NCBI GenBank assembly: GCA_004151065.3
Contig: NWUY0300003408.1
Span: 66,856 to 89,686 of the forward strand
DNA from: Larix sibirica
Lineage: Eukaryota; Streptophyta; Pinopsida; Pinales; Pinaceae
DNA length: 22,831 nucleotides
Reading direction: 5' to 3'
The notes beneath the pieces are model-generated. The model was not told where the DNA came from and did not search any database. It worked only from the letters and a program-made list of their open reading frames with translations. The first letter of the stretch is position 1; each line of letters opens with the position of its first letter. Position numbers and translations under genes: made by a program. Positions 1 to 9,637 of this stretch are shown here, piece after piece.

Positions 1-2
1 AA

Positions 3-471
3 GATTACACTTGGAAGTATTTATGGGAAGCCAAATTGTGGCCTAAAATCACCCTCTTCCTCTAGTTGGTTCTAAAAGGCCGCATCTTGACCTGGGACAA
101 CATTGTGAAGCATGGTTTTGAGCGTCCGTCCATCTGCGTTCTATGTGGCCAGCACAGTGAAACTATAGCACACCTTTTAGATGAGTGTAGTTTTGCAGTT
201 TCTCTTTGGGATGAAGGTGCTAGGATTTTCTGAAGGTCTGAGCGGGTGAGGACTTTACCTGAGCAAACGGTGAGAAATTGGAGAGGGGATCCTTTCAAAG
301 GGAGAATCCTGAATTGTATATGGTAACTCTTTCCAAGGCTTACCCTTTGGGTGGTGTGGAAGGAACGGAATAAACCTCTGTTTCAGGGTAAAAAAATGTT
401 CATGGAAGACTGTCTGGGGGCAGATTCAGAATGGGATTACTGAGACGTTGAAATTATCCTTTTGGAATGAA
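3..471 (+). pseudogene. LINE ORF2 fragment, zf-RVT zinc-binding region (copy 1)
   Basis: Translation in the frame starting at base 3 gives the typical plant LINE segment between the reverse transcriptase and RNase H. It has tryptophan-rich text (YLWEAKLWPKITLFL), then the zf-RVT pattern CVLCGQHSETIAHLLDEC with the expected Cys, Cys, His and Cys ligands near 139-195. This domain is thought to act in RNA binding or target recognition by the ORF2 protein. Three in-frame stops (TAG 63-65, TGA 231-233, TAA 324-326) and a one-base expansion of an A run at about 391-397 break it. The diverged copy at 11121 has CGA and AAA where the last two stops are, so the lesions are secondary. A further TAG lies at 472-474, where copy 3 reads CAC. 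It is not functional. Confidence 0.85.
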
Positions 472-588
472 TAGGATTTGCAAATACCGGAAAATGAACT
501 TCGGATTCTCCATACCTGGGGTATCTTGGTTCTTCCACAGTCCATCGAGCGCAACAATGTCGGTAATAGGTAGCAGGATAGTCCGACT

Positions 589-1188
589 GTGTGTTTGCCA
601 CCTCAACCGGGGTGGATAAAACTGAACCTTGATGGAGCTTCCAAAGGAAACCCTGGGATGGTAGGTTATGGTGGTGCAATGCATAATGAACAGGGTAAGG
701 TTTTGTTCAGTTACTACGGGCATCTGGGCTGTGAAACAAATAATGTGGCAGAGTGTGAAGCATTGTTACAAGGCTTAAGTATTGTGGCTCGCCGTGGCAT
801 TAGCAGTATGATCATGGAAGGAGACTCTAATATTCTCATACAGATCGCTACTAGACTTAATAACGAGACCCAGGAAGCTAAATTGGAAACCTCGTGGCAT
901 CTAGAGTGGAGTCTTATGTGTCTGGGCAACCTCATTACCTCCTTTAACTCCATCACTTTCCAGCACATCCGGAGAAGTGCCAACTATTTTCCCGAGGCAC
1001 TTGCCAATCAGGGTGCCAGTAAGTGTAATGAGCGATGGGATGGGGATGCTTTGGAATTACCATCAGATACGTGTCCGATTAAATGCATTAAAATCGTCGA
1101 GTGTGATCGTGGAGAAACGCTATCGAATGCTAACGACAGAACTCCTCCAAATCTCGAGGTTTGCAGATCTGATGGTACATGTCTTTGA
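589..1188 (+). pseudogene. RNase H domain of LINE ORF2 (copy 1)
   Basis: The 199-residue open stretch is an RNase H1-type domain of the kind fused to the C terminus of plant LINE ORF2 proteins, where it would degrade the RNA strand of RNA-DNA hybrids. Visible motifs in order are the first Asp in LNLDGASKGNPG (about residues 12-23), the Glu in NNVAECEALLQGL (about 51-63) and the Asp in MEGDSN (about 76-81). At the fourth acidic site the usual AD-LAN motif reads PEALANQG, so Asp has become Glu. The 11569-12168 copy keeps ADALANQG. The open frame continues upstream only to a TAG at 571-573. The Met at 589 is merely the first ATG and is not a true protein start. Confidence 0.85.
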
Positions 1189-1477
1189 ATGTCCGGACAT
1201 ATGGTGTTCTGGTAATAAGAATAAAAGGAATAATGTGTGGTTTTCCGGGGATTTCCTTTCGAATGGGGAAATTAAGTTACGAGAGGTGAAGTGTGAGAAG
1301 GACATGGTGGATCAATCTCACATGATCCTTATGGATTATCATAATCAGTGGAGGATGGACGTGACGAAGGCTCAGGACAGGCTTAATCATTACAGAGACT
1401 GGGACTTGATGAGGGAGAGTGTGATGGCAAGGGGTAGCTTCCCCCTTGAGTGTTATACCTCAATATTACACATTATG
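1127..1477 (+). pseudogene. candidate LINE third reading frame (copy 1)
   Basis: Starting at an ATG at 1127 and overlapping the last 62 bp of the RNase H frame, this +1 frame is open for about 106 codons, up to the point where copies 1 and 2 diverge from copy 3 (near 1443), and on to the N. Sequence in this frame is well kept between copies 1/2 and copy 3, with residues such as SNGEIKLREVK and MDVTKAQDRLNHYRDWDLM. I do not recognise a domain. It could be an ORF3 specific to this LINE family, or the original ORF2 C terminus read after a frameshift. The last 30 or so bases are not shared with copy 3. Confidence 0.4.
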
Positions 1478-1478
1478 N
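1478..1478. other. ambiguous base N at a sequence junction
   Basis: A single N separates LINE-derived sequence from unrelated LTR-like sequence. The same LINE position is followed by N at 9056, with a different continuation. This is what an assembler gap or join would leave. Confidence 0.9.
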
Positions 1479-2211
1479 CTTGTTCTTGTCTAGGTACCCC
1501 TTCGGCGGACCCTTCCGATAGTTCCTTTTCTTTCTACTTATGCGGAGAATTGTGTAACGATCAAGGAGTCCTTACCGTGATCTCTAGACTATACTTCTTG
1601 GATACTTAGGGTTGCTGAGGGATAAGGTCCTCCTTATTGCGTGCCCCTCAAATATCATACGCGACCAAGTTGGTATGGCCTCGCTCGTACGACACACGCT
1701 TCCCCAGGAAGCTCGTAATATTCTAACCCATGCGTGGAGTGCTAATATTCAGGGCCGACAATCTGTCCTCATACACCTATATGTTCTTTCCGTTCTTACG
1801 ACCCCTATAATTCCATTGTGGGTCAGTGGGTAAATCGTCTTACCTGTCACTGCAGACGCACACACTCAGGCACACATTAAATAGCGGTGCACTATCAAAT
1901 CATTTCATCATTCATTGTCATAATATCTCAATTAGTCGAGCATCTATTTCATTCAATCATCTATATTTTATAATTCTCAATCTAGCATATATCATCTAAT
2001 CTATTTCATTTCCTAGTCTCTCAGTCATTCGAGCATATATTTTATTTAATCTTTTCTATTTCATAATTCTCAATTCAGCATATGTCACCCCATCACTTTC
2101 ATAAAATAACATTCAAGGAAATTCTAAGGTTTATGTTTTATTTAGTCGGGTCACTTCAACCTAGTGCCCTTAATAGTCTAATCAAGCAAAAGCATTGAGG
2201 CGGGCATTACA
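1479..2211 (-). mobile_element. probable LTR fragment of a retrotransposon, minus strand
   Basis: On the minus strand this begins at 2211 with TGTAATGCCCGCCTC, a start resembling plant Ty3/gypsy LTRs (TG followed by a short CG-rich motif). It runs leftwards through AT-rich and then GC-richer sequence until cut by the N at 1478. Two diverged internal direct repeats of about 65 bp lie around 1938 and 2031. No CA-type far end, primer-binding site, internal coding region or second LTR is visible, so it is a partial or solo LTR. The call rests on the terminal motif and overall texture only. Confidence 0.4.
1938..2093. repeat. two diverged direct repeats, period about 93 bp
   Basis: The words GAGCAT, a CTATTTCAT-like stretch, ATAATTCTCAAT and AGCATAT occur in the same order from 1938 and again from 2031. 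The units are imperfect and AT-rich, and lie inside the presumed LTR. Confidence 0.6.
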
Positions 2212-2350
2212 GAAGTTCATGAACGCATATTTTGGATTCCTTTGTCAACAAAGTGGTATTTAAATTGTGTTGATTTTTTTTGGAATAATAACTAGCAATT
2301 TATTTTTTACTATCTCCTTTTAGTTCTTAAAATGTTTTTAATATGTTTAA

Positions 2351-2784
2351 CCAGATGTAACTATTGCTCACACAAATGAAATGGAACAATCTGCAGTTAA
2401 TCATTCAAGTCATGTTCAAGAAATTTGTGGCAATGCATAATCTCTCCAAATTTATCATTTGGAAGATTGAGACAATGAAATTGGCAAGAAAAAAGAAGGG
2501 AGTTTTATATGGTTTAAGTAATAATATTTTAGAGTTCACTGATATTGCACATCTTAAAAACATTTACCCAGATGTAACTATTGTTCACACAAATGCAACA
2601 GAACAATATTCGGTCGATAATTCAAATCAGGGTTAAGAAATATATGGTGATGCAAGATCTATCCAAATTTCACATTTGCAAGATCAAGTTAAGGAAATTG
2701 GCACGGAAAAAGAAGATAGTTTTATATGTATCAAGCAATAATACTTTAAAGTTCACCGATATTGCGATCGAAGAGAAATGTGAA
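2351..2784 (+). repeat. 217-bp tandem duplication with exon-like content
   Basis: Unit 1 starts at 2351 and unit 2 at 2568. Both begin after a CAG that looks like a splice acceptor, followed by ATGTAACTATTG. In the shared frame unit 1 reads PDVTIAHTNEMEQ and unit 2 reads PDVTIVHTNATEQ. Each continues to a segment ending AGTTCAC(T/C)GATATTGC (FTDIA). Unit 1 has two internal stops and unit 2 one or two, so the material is decayed. Unit 2 loses similarity to unit 1 exactly at 2766, where I place the LINE insertion. I do not recognise the protein. The FTDIA motif recurs at 13598, linking this region to the locus right of the LINE. Confidence 0.65.
2748..2765 (+). repeat. LINE target-site duplication, 5' copy
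   Basis: AAAGTTCACCGATATTGC here is repeated with one C/T mismatch at 13593-13610, directly after the A-rich LINE 3' end. The mismatch falls in a CpG. Host similarity to unit 1 of the 217-bp repeat stops here and resumes after the second copy. Confidence 0.65.
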
Positions 2785-2997
2785 AATTGGAGCTCCAAGA
2801 AATGACATCTTTTAACGGTTGATTTCTATTGGCATGTATCTCTGTGAAGTTCGGCGGTGGTGCAGGGGAGTCTAATAGGGCATTGGTGGGATGGTGCGTT
2901 CACAGGGGAGGGGCCTCTCCCCTCCTCTAAATCAAGGCTTAACGAAAGAGAAAGAAGGTGTGCAATGTCAGGAGCAAAAGACAGGGATAGGAGGAGT

Positions 2998-3102
2998 GGG
3001 ACTGGGTCCACAACTTGAGCAACATAAGGTGGTCAGGGAAGGAGCTGGAGAGGGACTGGGTCCGAGACTTGAGCAGCAGAAGGTGGTCATGGAAGGAACA
3101 TG
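2998..3102 (+). repeat. 54-bp in-frame minisatellite (two units) in ORF1
   Basis: GGGACTGGGTCC starts at 2998 and again at 3052. Translated, the units are GLGPQLEQHKVVREGAGE and GLGPRLEQQKVVMEGT, so the period is 18 residues and the frame is kept. Confidence 0.8.
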
Positions 3103-3745
3103 ATTAAGTACGGGATCCAAGAAGCAGGAAGCAGTTAGAGGGGAAGTTGGACCGAGGGTCTGTATACCTAAATCGATCAGCAGTCCGACCATTACTGTAA
3201 ACCCCATCAGGGTGAAAGAACGAATTCAGCATATGAAGGATCATGCTCTAATTGGAAAATCCATGGGGATATGGCCTACGGAGAAAGCCCTGACCTAGTG
3301 GATTCATGCGACCTGGAAACTGAAGGGGCATTCTGATCTCTTGCTGGGATCTAAAGGTTTTTTTACTGTTGTTTTCCTCAATATTGAGGATAAGGATCGG
3401 GTCTTTGAAGAAGGTCCGTATTTTTATTACTCTGCTGGCCTATTTTTAAGGATCTGGAAGGATCACTTCAACTCATATAAGAAATATCTCTCTATCGCTC
3501 CAGTATGGATTCGTCTTTATTCACTACCTACATAATACTGGGATCTAGAAATTTTGAAAGCTATTGGGGAAAACCTGGGACACTTCGTCAAGATATCTTA
3601 TCAAACAAAACAAGGCAGGTATGTGTCTTATGTCCATATATGTGTTTATATGAATATCTCAAAAACCCTCCTGGAGGGGATCACTCTAAACTGGGAAGAC
3701 TCTGAATGGTTCCAAACCCTGGATTATGAACACATCCCCTTTTAT

Positions 3746-3787
3746 TGTCGGCGATGCCATACTCATGGTCATTTGGCTAGAGACTGT
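3746..3787 (+). other. CCHC zinc-knuckle motif in ORF1
   Basis: The translation CRRCHTHGHLARDC fits CX2CX4HX4C exactly. All four zinc ligands are intact. It is the retroviral-type knuckle found in plant LINE ORF1 proteins after DUF4283. Confidence 0.9.
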
Positions 3788-4407
3788 CACCTTAACCTCC
3801 TTGAGGATATCCCTGGAAGAAGTAACCAGGAGCAGAGGGATAAGGATGGTTTTGTAAAAGTGGCCAATCATAAACGGACGGGAAGATGTCATAATGGTCT
3901 GGATCTGGAGAAAAAGATTGCTCGGAATAATAGTTTTGTTGCCTTGGAAACTGCTCTAGCGGATAACCCTCCTTCTGAGAGTGAAAAAGAAACTTCCCAG
4001 CCTGATGCAGGTCATCCGAAGTCGAAAACTAGGCATGAGAAACCTATCAAATCAGTTGACAAACAACGTATCGAGACAGAGTGTATGGATGAGGATCTGG
4101 ATGAGATGGCACTTGGAGATCTGTATCTAGATAGTATTGAAGAGGCCTGTAAGAACATTGAGGTTCATTCTATTCTTGATAACCAACTTCAACCATTGAA
4201 GGAAGCTATTATGAAAACTAATCTGACCCCTAGGTTAGGAATCAACCCCTTGAAACTAAAGGAAAACAAAAGGAAATCTAAGGAAGGAAGCTCCAAAAGA
4301 GGTAGGAGATCGAATAGAGATAGGATCAGAGAAATTGGGGCAAGATTGGTCAATTCTAGACAATATATGACTATCCAGGAGGCTCTTCTCTCACCCCGGT
4401 ATACTGC

Positions 4408-7400
4408 ATGATGAAACTATTAACTTGGAATATTCGAGAAACCAATGGTCCTCATAAGATCAAAACCCTTAAAAGTAAAGTTATGAAGGAACAACCCTAT
4501 GTTGTGTTTTTACAAGAAACTAAGTGTTCAGGGAACCAATTAGAGGCTAAGGCTCAGATTCTATGGAAACACTATAAAAATATGGCTCTGGACATGACAG
4601 GACACTCTAGTGGGCTGGCTATTTTGTGGGATCCTAGGAGAATATCTCTGTTCAATTTCCTCTCTACCAAGTTTAGTCTATCTGATGAATTCCATGTCAT
4701 TGGATCTAATGTGATAGGTATTCTTACCAATGTTTACGGGCCCAATAGTTATCCTGATAAAAGGAATTTTCTTAGTATCATGTCGAATCTAAGGAGATTG
4801 TTCAAAGGGTCCCATTAGATTGTTGGGGGGGATTTTAACATGATCAGGTCGTTATCTGAGAAAAAAGGTGGCAGAAGATATCTTACTCCTGAAAACATCT
4901 TGTTTGATGAATTCATTGAGGCTAATAATCTTATTGATGTGGACCTTGGGAGCACGATTTGTACTTGGAACAATAGAAGGGGAGGGGAACATCTAACGGT
5001 AGCAAGATTAGATACATTTCTCTTGTCTGAAAGTATCATGCTTCTAGGGGGAACTTTGACCTCTCGCTCGATCGCATCTTCTGGATCTGATCATTGGCCG
5101 GGAACCCTGTTGTGGAGTAATATAGGTACTAAGATGACCAAACCTTTTAGATTTGAAAAGTTCTGGCTAGCACACGAAGACTTTGCTTCTCATGTGGAAG
5201 AATGGTGGCATACCTTTACCCCACCCGCAGGGACTAAAATGTATTTCTTTCAACAAAAATTGAAGATGCTCAAACAAAAAATCAAACGTTGGAATAAAGA
5301 GGTCTTTGGAAATATACAGGTTGAAAAAGCTAAATTGGATTTAAAGATGGAGTGGATCTAGGAGTGCATCATGTAGAATGGAATGACACCGGAGCTTGTT
5401 GTGGAGGAAGAACAAACTGCAGAAGAACTCTTTGAAAGACAAAGGCAGGAGGAGATCATGTGGAAGCAAAAGTCTCACAATCTGTGGTTGAAATATGGAC
5501 ATCAGAATACTAAGTTTTTTCATAGGGCCACCATCCAACATAGAAAGAACAACCAGATTGTTAACTTGAAGAATGAGGAGGGGGTGGTACTGGAATCCCA
5601 TGAGGAAATTGAACAGGATTTGGTCCAACATTTTAAAAAGGTGGTGACCGAAATTCCGGGTGATCGTACAAAATCTTGTAGGGTAATCAAAGCGGTCATT
5701 CCCCATCTTATTTATGATGAGCAAAATGAAATGCTGATTCCCCCATTGAATTCATGGAAGTAGAGACAACCATTAATCAAATGGAGGATGGGAAATCGCC
5801 TGGACCGGATGGCTTCACAACGAACTTTTTTCATGATTTTTGGGATTTAATTAAAGAGGAAGTTTGGAAAGTGGTGGAATAATATCATACAATGAAAGGA
5901 GTGCTCCCTGCCCTGAAATCTACTTTCCTAACCTTGATTCCCAAAACACCAATGGCAGAGAAAGATTATTTGTTCAGATCGATCTCCCTATGTAACATCA
6001 TTTATAAAATTATCATGAAGGTCCTTGCTAATAGGCTTAAACCCCTTCTTCCTTCCTTAATCTCCCTGGAACAATCTGGGTTTGTGGAAGGTCGTCATAT
6101 TATGGATGGTATTATTCTGGCACATGAAGTACTTCACTCTTTGCAAAGAACTAGAATAGTTGGTATCATGATAAAATTGGATCTTTCCAAATCCTATGAC
6201 AAACTAAACTGGTCATACATTCAAGAAATTATGTGATCCTTTGGGTTAAGTGATATTTGGATCATATGGATAGTTAATCTCACCTCCTCTGCTTTCTTCT
6301 CCATTCTGGTTAATGGACACCCATTAATGGTGTTCAAGCCATCGCAGGGAATTCGGCAAGGAGATCCTCTATCTCCATTCATTTTTGTGCTAATGACAGA
6401 AGGTCTTGGGAGACTCATCTCACATTTAGTTGATTAGGGGAGCATTATAGGATTGAAGTTTCCACCCTACGAGACGGCTATCACTCATCAGCAATTTGTG
6501 GACAACACCTTACTTATGGGCCATTCTTCAGTCCAAGAAGCTAGACAAATAAAAAAGGATATGAACATTTTTTTACAAGCCTCGGGTCTCATGATTAATA
6601 TGGATAAGTCTCTGGTGTTTTTCTTTAACACTCAACCCATTTGTCAGCAAAACATTTTAAGAATTCTGGGTTTTAAAAAGAGCTCCCTTCCAACCAAATA
6701 TCTTGGCGCTCCCTTATCTGAGGGTGTTCTTAAAAAAGCCTCATGGGAAGATCTATTAAATAGAATGAAGGAAAGACTTTTGAACTGGACTCTTTGTTCA
6801 TTAAACCTCTCGGGCAGAGTGGTGTTAGTGAAATTTGTTTTGCAAGATATGCCCTTATACATGTTCTCTGTTCTAGCGGCTCCTAAGGCGGTGATGAAGG
6901 AAATAAGGAGTATTCAATGAACCTTCTTGTGGGGAGGTACAACGGATCATAGGAAATGGCCTCTGGTTGATTGGAAAATCTTTGCCAGCCTAATCCGGAG
7001 GGGGGTTTAGGTCTTCGTGATCCTGAGGAGCTAAGTAAAGTGTGTGGAGCCAAGATTTGGTGGCACTGGCTTACTCACTCTACTGAACAATGGGCTAGCT
7101 TCTGGGCAAAGAAGTATATTCCGATAATGGAACAACGGGACTGGATTCTGGAGGAGGGACCGGATAAAGGATCTCATATATGGAACATGGCACGAGAAGG
7201 TAGTGCAATTATCAGGAAATAATGTTTTTGGGAAATTCAGGAAGGTAATTCTGTGAATATTTGGCTTGATGCCTGGAAACAAGAACCACCCATTTCAACT
7301 CTGTTTAATATTCCTGAGGATACCCTGGATGGGTGTCAAACTTGGATGATGATGAATAGATATTGGCAGGAAGACTCTGATGACAGAGGATTTCATCTTT

Positions 7401-8766
7401 GGAAGCCTTTGGATTGTTGGATAGCCACCTATGGGGAAGACACAGGTAGGCAGGTTTACGGAATTGTGAGTAACAGGAAGATAAAAAATCAGAGGGGATG
7501 GACATTCTTCGGTGGGGTTACAATCCCAAAGGCATGTTCTCTATGAAAGAATCTTATAACCTTCAAACCAGATTGGCGAAGATTACACTTGGAAGTATTT
7601 ATGGGAAGCCAAATTGTGGCCTAAAATCACCCTCTTCCTCTAGTTGGTTCTAAAAGGCCGCATCTTGACCTGGGACAACATTGTGAAGCATGGTTTTGAG
7701 CGTCCGTCCATCTGCGTTCTATGTGGCCAGCACAGTGAAACTATAGCACACCTTTTAGATGAGTGTAGTTTTGCAGTTTCTCTTTGGGATGAAGGTGCTA
7801 GGATTTTCTGAAGGTCTGAGCGGGTGAGGACTTTACCTGAGCAAACGGTGAGAAATTGGAGAGGGGATCCTTTCAAAGGGAGAATCCTGAATTGTATATG
7901 GTAACTCTTTCCAAGGCTTACCCTTTGGGTGGTGTGGAAGGAACGGAATAAACCTCTGTTTCAGGGTAAAAAAATGTTCATGGAAGACTGTCTGGGGGCA
8001 GATTCAGAATGGGATTACTGAGACGTTGAAATTATCCTTTTGGAATGAATAGGATTTGCAAATACCGGAAAATGAACTTCGGATTCTCCATACCTGGGGT
8101 ATCTTGGTTCTTCCACAGTCCATCGAGCGCAACAATGTCGGTAATAGGTAGCAGGATAGTCCGACTGTGTGTTTGCCACCTCAACCGGGGTGGATAAAAC
8201 TGAACCTTGATGGAGCTTCCAAAGGAAACCCTGGGATGGTAGGTTATGGTGGTGCAATGCATAATGAACAGGGTAAGGTTTTGTTCAGTTACTACGGGCA
8301 TCTGGGCTGTGAAACAAATAATGTGGCAGAGTGTGAAGCATTGTTACAAGGCTTAAGTATTGTGGCTCGCCGTGGCATTAGCAGTATGATCATGGAAGGA
8401 GACTCTAATATTCTCATACAGATCGCTACTAGACTTAATAACGAGACCCAGGAAGCTAAATTGGAAACCTCGTGGCATCTAGAGTGGAGTCTTACGTGTC
8501 TGGGCAACCTCATTACCTCCTTTAACTCCATCACTTTCCAGCACATCCGGAGAAGTGCCAACTATTTTCCCGAGGCACTTGCCAATCAGGGTGCCAGTAA
8601 GTGTAATGAGCGATGGGATGGGGATGCTTTGGAATTACCATCAGATACGTGTCCGATTAAATGCATTAAAATCGTCGAGTGTGATCGTGGAGAAACGCTA
8701 TCGAATGCTAACGACAGAACTCCTCCAAATCTCGAGGTTTGCAGATCTGATGGTACATGTCTTTGA
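4408..8766 (+). pseudogene. LINE ORF2 polyprotein: AP endonuclease, reverse transcriptase, zf-RVT, RNase H
   Basis: Endonuclease motifs (4408-5110) in order: LLTWNIRETNG, LQETK (catalytic Glu), VYGPN, GGDFNMI, RLDTFL and SDHWPG. The reverse transcriptase (about 5750-6920) shows DGKSPGPDGFT, FVEGRHIMDGI, KLDLSKSYDKLNW and GIRQGDPLSPFIF, then FVDNTLL in place of the usual F(A/V)DDT, so a catalytic Asp is Asn (AAC 6504-6506). zf-RVT (7717-7773) and RNase H (8167-8766) follow. Stops: TAG 4816, 5359, 5374; TAA 5880; TGA 6234; TAG 6435; TGA 6918; TAA 7220; TAG 7641; TGA 7809; TAA 7902; TAG 8050 and 8149. Frameshifts lie near 5740 (C run), 6970, 7495, 7580 and 7970 (A run). It is plainly dead. The normal product would nick target DNA and copy LINE RNA by target-primed reverse transcription. 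Confidence 0.9.
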
Positions 8767-9055
8767 ATGTCCGGACATATGGTGTTCTGGTAATAAGAAT
8801 AAAAGGAATAATGTGTGGTTTTCCGGGGATTTCCTTTCGAATGGGGAAATTAAGTTACGAGAGGTGAAGTGTGAGAAGGACATGGTGGATCAATCTCACA
8901 TGATCCTTATGGATTATCATAATCAGTGGAGGATGGACGTGACGAAGGCTCAGGACAGGCTTAATCATTACAGAGACTGGGACTTGATGAGGGAGAGTGT
9001 GATGGCAAGGGGTAGCTTCCCCCTTGAGTGTTATACCTCAATATTACACATTATG
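7579..9055 (+). repeat. LINE tail copy 2 (direct duplicate of 1-1477)
   Basis: It matches 1-1477 except for the single base noted at 8495. Here the copy is continuous with the upstream ORF2 sequence, so this is the copy in its natural context. Its 3' end is the N at 9056, after about 30 bp (from about 9021) that do not match the diverged tail at 11121-13592. Confidence 0.95.
8705..9055 (+). pseudogene. candidate LINE third reading frame (copy 2)
   Basis: Same content as 1127-1477: an ATG inside the end of the RNase H frame, +1 relative to it, open for over 100 codons. The frame happens to run through the N into 9057-9235, but that continuation differs completely from copy 1 and should not be read as one protein. 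Confidence 0.4.
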
Positions 9056-9056
9056 N
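9056..9056. other. ambiguous base N at a sequence junction
   Basis: The N falls at the LINE position equivalent to 1478. The continuation (CCAAGCTGGAGC) is unrelated to that after 1478 and to the diverged LINE tail. Confidence 0.9.
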
Positions 9057-9637
9057 CCAAGCTGGAGCTAGAAGAAGGTGGTGAAATTGTCATGAAGGAC
9101 AATGATACAAGGAATGAGAAGGAGAAGATTGTCTCAGAAGACAATACTGAGGGAAGTGATAGAGTAATAAGCCCCAGGATGATTATTATTCCAAGTATCT
9201 TCAGGGGTGTATACACTGAATCTCATGATGAGTAGATTTTGGGTGTAACAGCAGTTAAGAAGGTAGTGAATAATTTTCTTCTTAGACATGAAGTTGGATC
9301 TCAAGGTCAACAAGTGAACATAAGGCAACAGAGAACAGTCGTGAAAGATGAAGAGAGTGATTCATTAAGAATGTTATTGAGGGGAGAAGTGGTTCTAGTA
9401 TCTGACCAGAAGGGAAAACATTTTAAATTGCAAGTTAACCGTGAGTTTGCAGGTGTAGTGGAGGATGAAGTGAAAAGGAATGAGACTAGTATGTCTCATA
9501 AAGGTGGAGCTGTATTATGTTTACAGTATGCAGATATTGCCTTGAAAGACAAAAAGGTGAGTGAAATGTATGAAGTAGAGAAGGTAAGAGCTCTTTCTTT
9601 GATCATTCCAGCAACGAACCATGAACGTGGCGGATGA
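9057..9637 (+). pseudogene. unidentified coding-like fragment with one in-frame TAG
   Basis: A single frame reads from the N through KLELEEGGEIVMKD to ESHDE, meets TAG at 9233-9235, and stays open in the same frame to TGA at 9635-9637, in all about 190 codons. The composition is hydrophilic and charged (Lys, Glu, Asp and Val rich), as in many plant regulatory or structural proteins. The next 350 bp look like an untranslated 3' region. I see no signal peptide, membrane segment or domain I recognise. It may be the last exon of a host gene, a processed fragment or retroelement coding sequence. With the left side cut by the N, the start is unknown. Confidence 0.45.

Larger units (their letters stand above)
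1..1477 (+). repeat. LINE tail copy 1 (direct duplicate of 7579-9055)
   Basis: This segment matches 7579-9055 at a constant offset of 7578 with no indel. The only difference I found is T at 917 versus C at 8495, inside an ACGTG/ATGTG context. It holds the zf-RVT and RNase H part of LINE ORF2 plus the downstream third frame. Both copies end immediately before a single N. The left edge coincides with the window start, so I cannot tell whether the similarity continues further left. It may be a real duplication or an assembly artefact in which one repeat end was placed twice. Confidence 0.95.
2891..4411 (+). pseudogene. LINE ORF1 (gag-like, DUF4283 and CCHC zinc knuckle)
   Basis: One continuous frame with no frameshift, broken by three stops: TGA 3101-3103, TAG 3296-3298 (before WIHATW, probably once TGG) and TAA 3533-3535. 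The N-terminal part has a charged region with two 18-residue repeats. The middle (about 3230-3720) shows the DUF4283 pattern of plant LINE ORF1: KDHALIGK, GIWPTEKAL, WKLKGH, GSKGFFTVVF, EGPYFYYSAGLFLR and APVWIRLYSLP. A CCHC knuckle follows at 3746-3787, then a lysine-rich, basic C terminus with NKRKSKEGSSKRGRRSNRDR. The product would be an RNA-binding chaperone of the LINE ribonucleoprotein. Its TGA overlaps the ATG of ORF2. Confidence 0.85.

Noticed and set aside
62-1305. Minus-strand open frames of 61-89 codons in the LINE tail (and the same in 7640-8883 and 11405-12285)
   Set aside because: They lie opposite ORF2 and RNase H text, show no motif of their own, and recur only because the LINE tail recurs.
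1479-1833. Plus-strand open frames at 1479-1609 and 1612-1833 as genes
   Set aside because: They lie inside the presumed LTR fragment in a stretch of higher GC and show no family motif.
8555-9235. A 226-codon frame running through the N at 9056
   Set aside because: The sequence after the N differs entirely from that after 1478, so the frame crosses a junction by chance and should not be treated as one protein.
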